From positions 1 through 19,575 of the forward strand of contig JBEVDW010000594.1 of assembly GCA_040513115.1 (NCBI GenBank): a stretch of DNA of 19,575 nt, in the 5' to 3' direction. Below the pieces are notes generated by a model, which did no database searches, was not told the origin of the DNA, and saw nothing but the letters and a program-made list of their open reading frames with translations. The stretch is from DATELY01 sp040513115 (lineage in GTDB: Bacteria > Pseudomonadota > Gammaproteobacteria > Steroidobacterales > Steroidobacteraceae). This document shows, piece after piece, positions 6,116-14,373 of this stretch (the first letter of the stretch is position 1; the number at the start of each line of letters is the position of its first letter). Both the position numbers and the translations under genes were made by a program.

Positions 6116-6982
6116 GTGAGTGCTCAAATCATCGACGGACGTGTCATTGCTGCGGCCGTCAAACAGCGCGTGCGGCACCAGAGCGATCTTCTGGAGCAGC
6201 GCGGCCTGCGCCGGCCGGGCTTGGCGGTCGTACTCGTCGGCGACGACCCCGCATCGCGCGTATATGTGCGCAACAAGCGCAAAGCCTGCGACGAATGCGG
6301 CATCGTGTCGCTCAGCTTCGACTTGCCTGCCAGCACGTCGCAACGCGAGCTGCTGCAGCTCATTGCCTCGCTCAACGCGAATCCCGAAGTGGATGGAATT
6401 CTGGTGCAGGTCCCCCTGCCCGACCACATCGATGAGGAAGACATCATCGAGCACATCGACACGACGAAGGACGTCGACGGCTTCCATCCCTACAACGTCG
6501 GCCGCCTCGCCGTCCGCAATCCGCTGATCCGGCCCTGCACGCCCTACGGCTGCATGCAGATGCTCGAGTTCATCGGCGTGGATGCAAAGGGCAAGCACGC
6601 GGTCGTGGTGGGCGCGTCCAACCAGGTGGGCCGGCCGATGATGTTGGAACTGTTGTTGGCTGGCGCGACGGTCACCATCTGCCATCGCTTCACGCAGGAT
6701 CTGCAGGCGCAGGTCCAGCGCGCGGACATCGTCGCCGCCGCCGCCGGCAAACCCGGCCTCGTCAAAGGCGCGTGGATCAAGCCGGGCGCCATCGTGCTCG
6801 ACATCGGCATCAATCGCATGCCCGATGGCAAGCTCGTCGGCGATGTCGAGTTCGAAGCAGCGAAGGAACGGGCTTCATGGATCACGCCCGTTCCTGGTGG
6901 AGTGGGTCAGATGACGCCGGCTGTGCTGATGGAGAACACGGTGCAGGCGTGCGTGAAGCGGTTGGGAGTACAGCTCGAGTGA
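6116..6982 (+). CDS. folD: Bifunctional methylenetetrahydrofolate dehydrogenase / methenyltetrahydrofolate cyclohydrolase
   Basis: FolD interconverts 5,10-methylene-THF, methenyl-THF and 10-formyl-THF in the cytoplasm, using NADP, and feeds purine and formyl-Met-tRNA synthesis. The 288-residue length equals that of E. coli FolD. Catalytic Lys54 lies in YVRNKRKAC with Tyr50. Gln98 is in VQVPLP and Asp121 in KDVDGFHP. The cofactor loop is VVVGASNQVGRP. The C-terminal motif reads PGGVGQMTP, with Gln265 where most homologues have proline. I chose GTG 6116 because GGAGAGG lies 5 nt upstream and the family N-terminus begins here. The frame stays open to an ATG at 6059, but those 19 residues are not family-like. 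The gene converges on cysS with only 18 nt between stops, and no terminator is visible there. Confidence 0.96.
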   Translation: MSAQIIDGRVIAAAVKQRVRHQSDLLEQRGLRRPGLAVVLVGDDPASRVYVRNKRKACDECGIVSLSFDLPASTSQRELLQLIASLNANPEVDGILVQVPLPDHIDEEDIIEHIDTTKDVDGFHPYNVGRLAVRNPLIRPCTPYGCMQMLEFIGVDAKGKHAVVVGASNQVGRPMMLELLLAGATVTICHRFTQDLQAQVQRADIVAAAAGKPGLVKGAWIKPGAIVLDIGINRMPDGKLVGDVEFEAAKERASWITPVPGGVGQMTPAVLMENTVQACVKRLGVQLE

Positions 6983-7000
6983 TCCGTTCGTGCTGAGCTG

Positions 7001-8398
7001 CTATTTCCGGCGCCAGGTCGTTCCCTGCGGCCCGTCTTCCAACACCACATCCTTGGCCAGCAGCTCGTCGCGGATGCGATCGGACTCTTTGAAATTCTTG
7101 TCCTTGCGCGCCTGAGCACGCGCCCGTATCAGCTCTTCGATCTGCGCGTCGCTCAAGCCTGAATCCCGTGCGCTCCTGCCCGCGCGCAGGAACGCTTCGG
7201 GATCCCGTTTCAACAATCCCAGCACATTGCCAAGCTGGCGCAGTTCGCCCGCAAGCTTTGCCGCCGCAGTGGCATTGCCTTGCGCCTTCACCTTGTTCAA
7301 TTCGTTCGCGAGCATTTGCAACGCCGCCAGCGCTTCCGGCGTGTTGAAGTCATCATCCATCGCGCGCTCGAATGCGGTGCTCGCTTCACCCCGCTCGACG
7401 CCACCCGCCGTCTTCACTTCACGCAACGCGTTGTACAACCGCGTGAGCGCCGCATCGGCCTGGTCCAGGTGCGCATCGGAGAAGTTGATGGGCCCACGGT
7501 AGTGGCTCGCCATCAAGAAATAACGCAGTACTTCCGGATCGCGCACGCGGCCCGAATCGAGGATGTCGCGAATCGTGAAGAAGTTGCCGAGCGACTTCGA
7601 CATCTTTTCGTTGTCGACATTCACGAAGCCGTTGTGCATCCAGAGGCGCGCGAAGCCTTTGCCCGTCGCGGCACAGGATTGGGCAATCTCATTTTCGTGG
7701 TGAGGAAATTTCAGATCCATGCCGCCGGCGTGGATGTCGAACTCGTCCCCCAACAAAGACAGCGACATCGCCGAGCACTCGATATGCCAACCGGGGCGCC
7801 CCTCGCCCCATGGCGAAGACCAATGCGGCTCGCCCGGCTTCGCGCGCTTCCACAGCACGAAATCGAGCGGATCGCGCTTCGCATGATCGACTTCGACACG
7901 TGCACCCGCCCGCAGATCGCTCAAGCGTTTGCCCGACAGCTTCCCGTACGGCTCGAATGACGTCACCGAGTACATGACATCGCCATCGCTCGCGACATAC
8001 GCATGGCCGCGATCGATCAGCGCATGCGTGATGCGGATGATCTCTTCGATGTATCCGGTTGCACGCGGCTCGTGATCGGGCGGCAACACATCGATACGCG
8101 CGTAGTCCTCGTGCATCGCCTGCGTGAAGCGCGCAGTCAGCGCATCGAACGGCTCTCCGTTCTGACGTGCGCGGTCGATGATCTTGTCGTCGATGTCGGT
8201 GATGTTGCGGACGAAGACGACTTTGTAGCCACGATGCAGGAGATAGCGGCGCACGACGTCGAACGCAACTTTCGAGCGCGCATGTCCGATATGGCAGAAG
8301 TCGTACACGGTATCGCCGCAGAGATACATGCGCACGACGCCGGGCTCGATGGGCTTGAGCTCCTCTTTGCGGCCGGTGAGCGAATTGAAAATGAGCAT
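7001..8398 (-). CDS. cysS: Cysteinyl-tRNA synthetase
   Basis: A class I synthetase that charges tRNA-Cys in the cytoplasm; 465 residues, close to the 461 of E. coli. The HIGH box is CHIGHARS at residues 35-42. The zinc site is represented by Cys27 in YLCGDTVYD, the Cys in HIECSAMS and the His/Glu of FPHHENE. The KMSKS box appears as EKMSKSLGN, and the C-terminal tRNA-binding helices (RARAQARKDKNFKESDRIRDEL) are present. The ATG at 8398 shares its A with the gltX stop (TGATG), so translation is probably coupled to gltX. A TTG directly upstream is less likely as the start. It ends 18 nt from the folD stop on the other strand. Confidence 0.97.
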   Translation of the reverse strand: MLIFNSLTGRKEELKPIEPGVVRMYLCGDTVYDFCHIGHARSKVAFDVVRRYLLHRGYKVVFVRNITDIDDKIIDRARQNGEPFDALTARFTQAMHEDYARIDVLPPDHEPRATGYIEEIIRITHALIDRGHAYVASDGDVMYSVTSFEPYGKLSGKRLSDLRAGARVEVDHAKRDPLDFVLWKRAKPGEPHWSSPWGEGRPGWHIECSAMSLSLLGDEFDIHAGGMDLKFPHHENEIAQSCAATGKGFARLWMHNGFVNVDNEKMSKSLGNFFTIRDILDSGRVRDPEVLRYFLMASHYRGPINFSDAHLDQADAALTRLYNALREVKTAGGVERGEASTAFERAMDDDFNTPEALAALQMLANELNKVKAQGNATAAAKLAGELRQLGNVLGLLKRDPEAFLRAGRSARDSGLSDAQIEELIRARAQARKDKNFKESDRIRDELLAKDVVLEDGPQGTTWRRK

Positions 8399-9816
8399 CA
8401 AGTGTTTACCAACGCACGCGCCTGTTCGAGCCGCTGCAGAACTTTCTCCGGCCCAAGCAACGCGACGATGGGGCCCAACTCGGGGCCGTGCGTGACGCCC
8501 GTGAGCGCGGCACGCAAAGGCATATAGAGCGACGGCCCTTTACGCGAGGTGCGCTCGCCCAGCGTCTTCACCTGCTGTTTGAAGTCGCCGCCCGCGGAAA
8601 ACACGCTGACGGCCGTAGCAAAGAAACTTTCGCCGGCCGTGCGAATCGATGCCAACGCGGGTTCCTCGTGCCGCAGTGTTTCGCCGTAGACCACATCGAT
8701 CCACAGCTGCACCTCCTTCGGGAACAGCACGTTGTGACGCACAGCCTGCACGAACACGTGCCGCGTCGGCTCATCCATATCTTCGGGAAGATTCTCCGCC
8801 AGCCAGGCTTCGATGCGCTCGAGCGGCAGGCGCGCCACGGCTTCCTTCTGCCAGTGCAACAACTGGGCTTCATCGAACTTTGCCGCGGCACGTCCGAGGC
8901 GATTGAGATCGAATTCGCGCACGAGATCGGCATCTTCCAACCAGCCGTCGGTCACACAAGCGTGACCCAGGCGCACGAGGTGATTCCGAATCGCCTCGGG
9001 GAAGAAACCGCGCTTGCGCAAGTCCTGCAAGCTGAGCGCACCGTGACGCTTGGATAGCGGCGAGCCATCCATCCCCAAGAGCAATGCCACATGCGCATAG
9101 CGCGGCTGCGGCAGCTGCAGGGCTTCGAGCACGAGCAGCTGACGCGGCGTATTGGTCAGGTGGTCGTCGCCACGGAGCACGAGATTCACGCCCATCAGTG
9201 CGTCGTCGATCGCGTTCGAAAAGAAGAACGCCGTGCTGCCGTCCGTACGACGAATAATGAAGTCGCCGATGTCATCGGTGTTGAAACGCTGCTTGCCATG
9301 CACGACGTCGACGAACTCCACAGTGCGGCCCGCTGGAACCTTGAACCGCAACGCTGCAGGCTGTCCGCTCACCAATTTCTCCGCGCGTTGCTCCTCGGTG
9401 AGATTACGACACGTACCCGGATAGCGAGGCGGCTGACCGCGCGCGAGCTGACGCTTGCGCGCCATGTTCAGCTCTGCGGGTGTGCAGAAGCAGGGATAGG
9501 TCAGACCGACCGCATCCAGCTTCGCGAGCCACTCTTCGTAGATCGCACGTCGATGCCGCTGCCGGTAACTCGACTGTGGACCACCCACGTCAGGACCTTC
9601 GTCCCAGTCGAGCCCGAGCCACCGCAGATCGCTCATCTGGCTGCTCATATAGCCTTCGTCGCTGCGTGCTTCATCCGTGTCTTCGATGCGCAGAATGAAG
9701 CGACCGCCGGAACGGCGCGCAGCGAGATAGTTCAGGAATGCCGTGCGAGCATTTCCCAAATGCAAATGCCCCGATGGACTCGGAGCGAAGCGAGACACCA
9801 ATACGTCAGAAGCCAT
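8398..9816 (-). CDS. gltX: Glutamyl-tRNA synthetase
   Basis: A class I synthetase attaching Glu to tRNA-Glu, and in organisms lacking GlnRS also to tRNA-Gln for later amidation. At 472 residues it is full-length, unlike the shorter GluQ-RS. The HIGH box is PSPSGHLHLGNARTA (HLGN at 19-22) and the KMSKS equivalent is PLSKRHGA at 253-260. Cys109, Cys111 and Cys136 (PCFCTP, PGTCRN) mark a zinc-like insertion. The active-site segment FFFSNAIDDALMGVNLVLRGDDH differs from the E. coli form and recalls the second GluRS type (GltX2) known from some gammaproteobacteria, so a paralogue elsewhere is possible. ATG 9816 is preceded by AGGGA. It follows lspA by 75 nt and overlaps the cysS start by one base. 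Confidence 0.94.
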   Translation of the reverse strand: MASDVLVSRFAPSPSGHLHLGNARTAFLNYLAARRSGGRFILRIEDTDEARSDEGYMSSQMSDLRWLGLDWDEGPDVGGPQSSYRQRHRRAIYEEWLAKLDAVGLTYPCFCTPAELNMARKRQLARGQPPRYPGTCRNLTEEQRAEKLVSGQPAALRFKVPAGRTVEFVDVVHGKQRFNTDDIGDFIIRRTDGSTAFFFSNAIDDALMGVNLVLRGDDHLTNTPRQLLVLEALQLPQPRYAHVALLLGMDGSPLSKRHGALSLQDLRKRGFFPEAIRNHLVRLGHACVTDGWLEDADLVREFDLNRLGRAAAKFDEAQLLHWQKEAVARLPLERIEAWLAENLPEDMDEPTRHVFVQAVRHNVLFPKEVQLWIDVVYGETLRHEEPALASIRTAGESFFATAVSVFSAGGDFKQQVKTLGERTSRKGPSLYMPLRAALTGVTHGPELGPIVALLGPEKVLQRLEQARALVNT

Positions 9817-9891
9817 GAACCGTCCCTAGCGTCGAAGTGCAACTAATCGCGAATGGGGAATGGAGGCAGACCACATGTGACCCACCAATGG

Positions 9892-10446
9892 TCAGCGCTT
9901 CTCAGCCGCACGGTCTGAATCCGTGCTGCTCGATGCCGTGCCGCCGTCGCGAAAGGCATCGAGAATGAGACAGCCCGCCCCGATGCTGATGGCACTGTCC
10001 GCCACGTTGAAAGCAGGGAAGTACCAGCCCTGCCAATGGAAATGAATGAAGTCGATGACGTGTCCGAGCCAGACGCGATCGATCACGTTGCCCAGTGCGC
10101 CGCCGAGCACCAAGGCCAACCCGAGCGCGAGCAGCGTGTGTTCGGGCGTGCGCACGCGACGCAACCAGATCATGAGCACGACGCTGACACTCAGCGCCAG
10201 CGCAATGAAGAACCAGCGCTGCCAACCCGATGCCCCCGCCAACATGCTGAACGCCGCGCCGGTGTTGTGCAGGCGCGTGAGCTCGAGAATCGGCAACAAC
10301 TCGATGCGATCGTAGAGCTCCATGGAGCTGCCGACGATGGCCTTGGTTGCCTGATCGAGAAGGATGACGAAGGCCGACAGCCACAACCAGTTGCTGCCGC
10401 CCCGCGTTGGTGAGAACCAAACCTTTGGCGTGGTATTCGCATTCAT
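9892..10446 (-). CDS. lspA: Lipoprotein signal peptidase (signal peptidase II)
   Basis: An inner-membrane aspartyl protease that removes the signal peptide from diacylglyceryl-modified prolipoproteins. At 184 residues it is slightly longer than the 164 of E. coli, mainly through a polar C-terminal tail. Four hydrophobic helices are visible, near residues 20-38, 78-96, 103-120 and 146-163. The catalytic aspartates are Asp123 in GNVIDR and Asp150 in FNVADSA. The conserved NTGAAFS is at 61-67. ATG 10446 lies 7 nt after the ileS stop, so translation is probably coupled; no strong Shine-Dalgarno is seen. An in-frame start at 10491 would overlap ileS and add 15 polar residues, which is less likely. 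The fkpB and ispH genes that often follow lspA are absent here. Confidence 0.95.
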   Translation of the reverse strand: MNANTTPKVWFSPTRGGSNWLWLSAFVILLDQATKAIVGSSMELYDRIELLPILELTRLHNTGAAFSMLAGASGWQRWFFIALALSVSVVLMIWLRRVRTPEHTLLALGLALVLGGALGNVIDRVWLGHVIDFIHFHWQGWYFPAFNVADSAISIGAGCLILDAFRDGGTASSSTDSDRAAEKR

Positions 10447-10453
10447 AGTGTTG

Positions 10454-13264
10454 TTATGCGTACCGTCGCTGCTCGCCAGGACCTTCGACATTGGTCACAC
10501 AACGGCCGCAAATCTCCGGATGCTCAGGATGCGAGCCAACGTCCGGCCGCTTGTGCCAGCAGCGCACACATTTCTTGTTCGAGCTTGCCTTCACAACGAT
10601 CCACCCCGGCGGCTCCGCGCTGTCATCGATCGGCGCAGCATCGGCAGGATGTTCGGAAACTGGATGCACTCGCGCATCCGATGTGATGAAGACGAACCGC
10701 AATTCCTCACCCAACGGCGACAACAGCTGTTGGAGAGCGGGCGTGCAATACAAATCGACCTCGGCATCCAGCGGCGCGCCGATCGCACCACTTGTACGCA
10801 ACTTCTCCAACTCACGCGCCACGGCGCTACGCACTGCCAGAATTCGCTCCCAATCGAGCTCGGGCCGCTTGTCCGCTCCGTCCGGCAACTGGACCCACGT
10901 GGTGAGAAACACCGACGCCGGCCGCGTGCCTTTCAGATAGCGCCAGATCTCTTCAGCCGTGAACGACAGGATCGGCGCAATCCAGCGCACGAGCGCTTCG
11001 ACGATCCACGCTGTTGCGGTCTGCGCCGAACGGCGTGCGCGACTCGTCGTCTGCATCGTGTAGAGCCGATCCTTCAGCACGTCCAGATAGAACCCGCCGA
11101 GCTCGACGCTGCAGAAGTTGTGCACCTTCTGATAGATCACGTGGAACTCGTACTTGCGATACGCCGCGATGATTTCTTCCTGCAGCTGCTGCGCGCGCCA
11201 CACGACCCAGCGGTCGAGCGCCACCATCTCGGACAACGGCACGGTATCGCGGTTCGGATCGAAGCCCGCGAGATTGCCGAGCAGAAAGCGTGTCGTGTTG
11301 CGAATACGGCGGTACGAGTCGGCGATGCGTTTCAGAATCTCCTTCGACAGACTCATTTCATTCGCGTAGTCCGTCGCCGAGATCCACAGCCGCAGGACAT
11401 CGGCGCCCAGCGTGTTGAAAATCTCCTGCGGCTCGATGCCGTTGCCCAACGACTTCGACATCTTGCGGCCGTGCTCATCGACCGTGAATCCATGGGTGAG
11501 CACGGCTCGATACGGCGCGCGGTCGTACATCGCGACTGACGTCAGCAGCGAGCTGTGGAACCAGCCGCGATGCTGATCGGAGCCTTCGAGATACAGATCG
11601 GCAGGCGAAGTGACTTCGGGCCGGATCTTGGCAACGCAGTGATGCAACACACCCGAGTCGAACCAGACATCCATGATGTCGGTGACCTTCTCGTAATTCG
11701 CCGCGTCGCCACCGAGTATCTCCGCCGGGTCGAGATCGAACCACGCATCGAGACCCTTCTCTTCGATCAAGTCCGCCACTTGCGCCAGCAACTCCACCGA
11801 GCGCGGATGCGGCTGCGACGTCTCGCGGTGAATGAATAGCGCAATCGGCACACCCCACGAGCGCTGCCGCGAGATACACCAATCCGGCCGCGTCGCAATC
11901 ATGTTGCCGATGCGGCTCTCGCCCCACGATGGAACCCATTGCGTCTTCGCGATCTCGCGCAGCGAGGCTTTTCGCAAGTCCGCCTGTTCCATGCTGATGA
12001 ACCACTGCGCGGTCGCGCGGAAGATCACCGGCGTCTTGTGACGCCAGCAATGCGGATAACTGTGGACCAGCGTCTCTGCATGCAGCAGCGTGCCGCGCTC
12101 TTCGAGCACCTTGATCACTTCGGGGTTGGCATCGAACACGCGCTGGCCTTCGAACAGCGGCGTGCCCGTGACGAAGCGCCCGTCGCTGCCCACTGGGTTA
12201 TCGACGGGCAAGCGATACTTCAACCCTACTGCGAAGTCTTCCTGACCGTGACCCGGTGCGGTGTGGACGGCGCCAGTACCCGTATCCAACGTGACGTGTT
12301 CGCCGAGAATCACCGGCACGACGCGATCATAGAAAGGATGCTTGAGCTCCAGCCCTTCCAATGCGCTGCCTTTCGCAACGGCAAGCTGCTGCGTCTCACC
12401 GAGCTTCACCCGCGCGACGACTGCAGGAGCCAACTCCGCGGCCAGAATGAGCGCTTCGTCGCCGGCTTGAAGCAGCACGTATTCGAGCTCTGGATTCACG
12501 GCTACGGCCTGGTTCGCCGGCAGCGTCCAGGGCGTCGTCGTCCAGATCACGATGCTCGCAGGCAGCGCAACGCGCTGCTGCAACTGAAAGCGTCGCGCTA
12601 GCTCGCCCCCATTCAGCACGGCAAAACGAACGTCGATCGCGGGTGACGTGCGCTGCTCGTACTCGACTTCGGCCTCTGCGAGCGCCGAGCGGCAATCCAG
12701 GCACCAATGCACGGGCTTCGAGCCCTTGTACACGTGACCGTTACGCAGGATCGTCGCGAACGCTCGCACCTGCTCGGCTTCGTAGGCCGGCAGCATCGTC
12801 ATGAACGAGCGGTCCCAATCGCCCATCACGCCCAGGCGCTTGAAGTCCTTCTTCTGCTGCTCGACCTGCGCCTGCGCGTACTCGCGGCATGCTTGTCTGA
12901 AGGCGCGCGGCTCCAGCCGCTTGATGTCGCGACCGCGCTTCTTCTCGATCTGATGCTCGATCGGCAGGCCGTGACAATCCCACCCGGGCACGTAAGGCGC
13001 GTCGTAGCCGTCGATCGTGCGCGACTTCACCACGATGTCTTTCAACACCTTGTTGATCGCGTGGCCCAGATGGATGGCGCCGTTCGCGTACGGCGGGCCG
13101 TCAGCCAGGATGAACGTCGGCCGCCCCTTCGCCGTCGCACGCAGCTGCGCGTAGATGCCCTGCTCCTCCCACCACTGAAGCATCTGCGGCTCACGGCGCG
13201 CGAGATCCGCTTTCATCGGAAACTCAGTGCTGGGAAGGTTGATGGTGCTCTTGTAGTCGGGCAT
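10454..13264 (-). CDS. ileS: Isoleucyl-tRNA synthetase
   Basis: A class I synthetase that charges tRNA-Ile and edits Val-tRNA-Ile; cytoplasmic. It has 936 residues against 938 in E. coli. The HIGH box is at 57-67 (PPYANGAIHLGH). The CP1 editing domain contains WTTTPWTLPANQ and GTGAVHTAPGHGQEDF. The KMSKS box is RKMSKSLGN near residue 600. A C-terminal zinc knuckle (CVRCWHKR...CGRC) is intact, which with the overall motif set indicates the ordinary bacterial type 1 enzyme. The start at 13264 gives the family N-terminus DYKSTINLP; the frame stays open to 13351, but those residues are not family-like. It follows ribF by 96 nt and precedes lspA by 7 nt. Confidence 0.98.
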   Translation of the reverse strand: MPDYKSTINLPSTEFPMKADLARREPQMLQWWEEQGIYAQLRATAKGRPTFILADGPPYANGAIHLGHAINKVLKDIVVKSRTIDGYDAPYVPGWDCHGLPIEHQIEKKRGRDIKRLEPRAFRQACREYAQAQVEQQKKDFKRLGVMGDWDRSFMTMLPAYEAEQVRAFATILRNGHVYKGSKPVHWCLDCRSALAEAEVEYEQRTSPAIDVRFAVLNGGELARRFQLQQRVALPASIVIWTTTPWTLPANQAVAVNPELEYVLLQAGDEALILAAELAPAVVARVKLGETQQLAVAKGSALEGLELKHPFYDRVVPVILGEHVTLDTGTGAVHTAPGHGQEDFAVGLKYRLPVDNPVGSDGRFVTGTPLFEGQRVFDANPEVIKVLEERGTLLHAETLVHSYPHCWRHKTPVIFRATAQWFISMEQADLRKASLREIAKTQWVPSWGESRIGNMIATRPDWCISRQRSWGVPIALFIHRETSQPHPRSVELLAQVADLIEEKGLDAWFDLDPAEILGGDAANYEKVTDIMDVWFDSGVLHHCVAKIRPEVTSPADLYLEGSDQHRGWFHSSLLTSVAMYDRAPYRAVLTHGFTVDEHGRKMSKSLGNGIEPQEIFNTLGADVLRLWISATDYANEMSLSKEILKRIADSYRRIRNTTRFLLGNLAGFDPNRDTVPLSEMVALDRWVVWRAQQLQEEIIAAYRKYEFHVIYQKVHNFCSVELGGFYLDVLKDRLYTMQTTSRARRSAQTATAWIVEALVRWIAPILSFTAEEIWRYLKGTRPASVFLTTWVQLPDGADKRPELDWERILAVRSAVARELEKLRTSGAIGAPLDAEVDLYCTPALQQLLSPLGEELRFVFITSDARVHPVSEHPADAAPIDDSAEPPGWIVVKASSNKKCVRCWHKRPDVGSHPEHPEICGRCVTNVEGPGEQRRYA

Positions 13265-13360
13265 GTCAGGGGTAATGGAAAACGCTGATGGCGCGCGTCG
13301 CCGCGCCGGGCCGGTATTTCTAACACGCGCTGCCCATCCGGGCGAGCGCAAGACGGCGCT

Positions 13361-14305
13361 TTATGGTGCGTGTGGTGAGGCTGCCGTCAACACTTCGCGA
13401 GCCTGCTGCTCGTCCAGGCGCATCTGTTCCACCAGCGCATCGAGCGAGGGAAACCATTCCTCCGCTCGCAACCGGGCGATGAAGTCGACCTGCAGAAGTG
13501 AACCGTAGAGATCCCGAGAGAAGTCGAGCAGGTGAGCCTCGATCAGTGTCTGGTTGCCGCCGACCACCGGCCGGCTTCCGACGTTAACGACAGCCGGATG
13601 GTCGATCAATCCGGCGCCTTGCACCCGTACTGCGAACACACCGGTCAAGGGCACATGCAGACGCTTCGGCAAAACGTTCGCCGTCGGAAATCCGAGCTTT
13701 CGACCCAGCTTGTCGCCGTGAGTCACTCGTCCGCTCATGGAGTACGGCCGACCGAGCAACGCGCGGGCTCGGTCCAGGTCGCCGCTGGCCAACGCCGCGC
13801 GCACGAGCGTGCTACTGATGCGCTCGCCGTGGTCCGTGACGGGCCGAATCTCTTCGACGGTGAACCCCGCCTTCGCACCCATGGTGCGCAACAAGTCGAT
13901 GGTGCCGCTGCGGTCGCGGCCAAAGTGAAAGTCATGCCCGATCAACACGTGCTTGGCCCCTAACCCGCGTGCGAGCACCTCATCGATGAAGCGCGGCCCA
14001 TCCATGTCGCGTGTCTCACGGTTGAAACGCAGACAGACGAAGCGCTCTGCGCCGTATCGCTCGAGTGCCTCGAAACGTTCGCGAAACCGCGTCAAGCGTG
14101 CGGGCGCATGCTCGGGGTCGAAGTACTCGCGCGGCAACGGTTCGAATGAGATGACCGCGCCCGGCACGCCGTGCTCACGAGCACGTGTCGCCAGCAACCG
14201 CAGAATCTCCTGGTGGCCGCGATGCACGCCATCGAAGTTGCCGATCGTGACTACGCAGCCGCGATGGCGGGGACGCAGATTGTGAAGACCGCGAATGAAC
14301 TGCAT
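13361..14305 (-). CDS. ribF: Bifunctional riboflavin kinase / FAD synthetase
   Basis: Phosphorylates riboflavin to FMN and adenylylates FMN to FAD. At 314 residues it is the usual length. The N-terminal nucleotidyltransferase-like FAD synthetase domain has TIGNFDGVHRGHQ at 20-32 and VLIGHDFHFGRDRSG. The STLVRAA segment leads into the C-terminal riboflavin kinase domain, which shows GRVTHGDKLGRKLGFPTANV and GVFAVRV. The start at 14305 gives a family-like N-terminus (MQFIRGLHNL). A perfect TATAAT 39 nt upstream suggests that ribF-ileS-lspA has its own promoter besides readthrough from murJ. FAD/FMN supply is also needed by the flavin oxidoreductase in this window, though no direct link is implied. 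Confidence 0.97.
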   Translation of the reverse strand: MQFIRGLHNLRPRHRGCVVTIGNFDGVHRGHQEILRLLATRAREHGVPGAVISFEPLPREYFDPEHAPARLTRFRERFEALERYGAERFVCLRFNRETRDMDGPRFIDEVLARGLGAKHVLIGHDFHFGRDRSGTIDLLRTMGAKAGFTVEEIRPVTDHGERISSTLVRAALASGDLDRARALLGRPYSMSGRVTHGDKLGRKLGFPTANVLPKRLHVPLTGVFAVRVQGAGLIDHPAVVNVGSRPVVGGNQTLIEAHLLDFSRDLYGSLLQVDFIARLRAEEWFPSLDALVEQMRLDEQQAREVLTAASPHAP

Positions 14306-14343
14306 CGGTCGACCGGCAAATCCGTTGAAGTGAGAGCGGGCCG

Positions 14344-14349
14344 ATTATA
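14344..14349 (-). promoter_or_regulatory. -10 element of the likely ribF promoter
   Basis: The minus strand carries a perfect TATAAT in the 68-nt gap between murJ and ribF, followed by CGGCCCGC. No good -35 hexamer stands 16-18 nt upstream, so the promoter may be weak or activator-dependent. It would drive ribF-ileS-lspA. Confidence 0.5.
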
Positions 14350-14373
14350 GGGGAGCGATGCGCCCGCGTTGGC

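Noticed and set aside
9872..9879. CACATGTG palindrome upstream of gltX as an operator
   Set aside because: An isolated 8-bp palindrome is expected by chance at this scale and there is no second half-site or clear promoter next to it.
13265..13351. Upstream in-frame start for ileS adding 29 residues
   Set aside because: The IleS family N-terminus (DYKSTINLP) begins at 13264, and the added residues are Arg/Ala-rich translation of a GC-rich intergenic gap.
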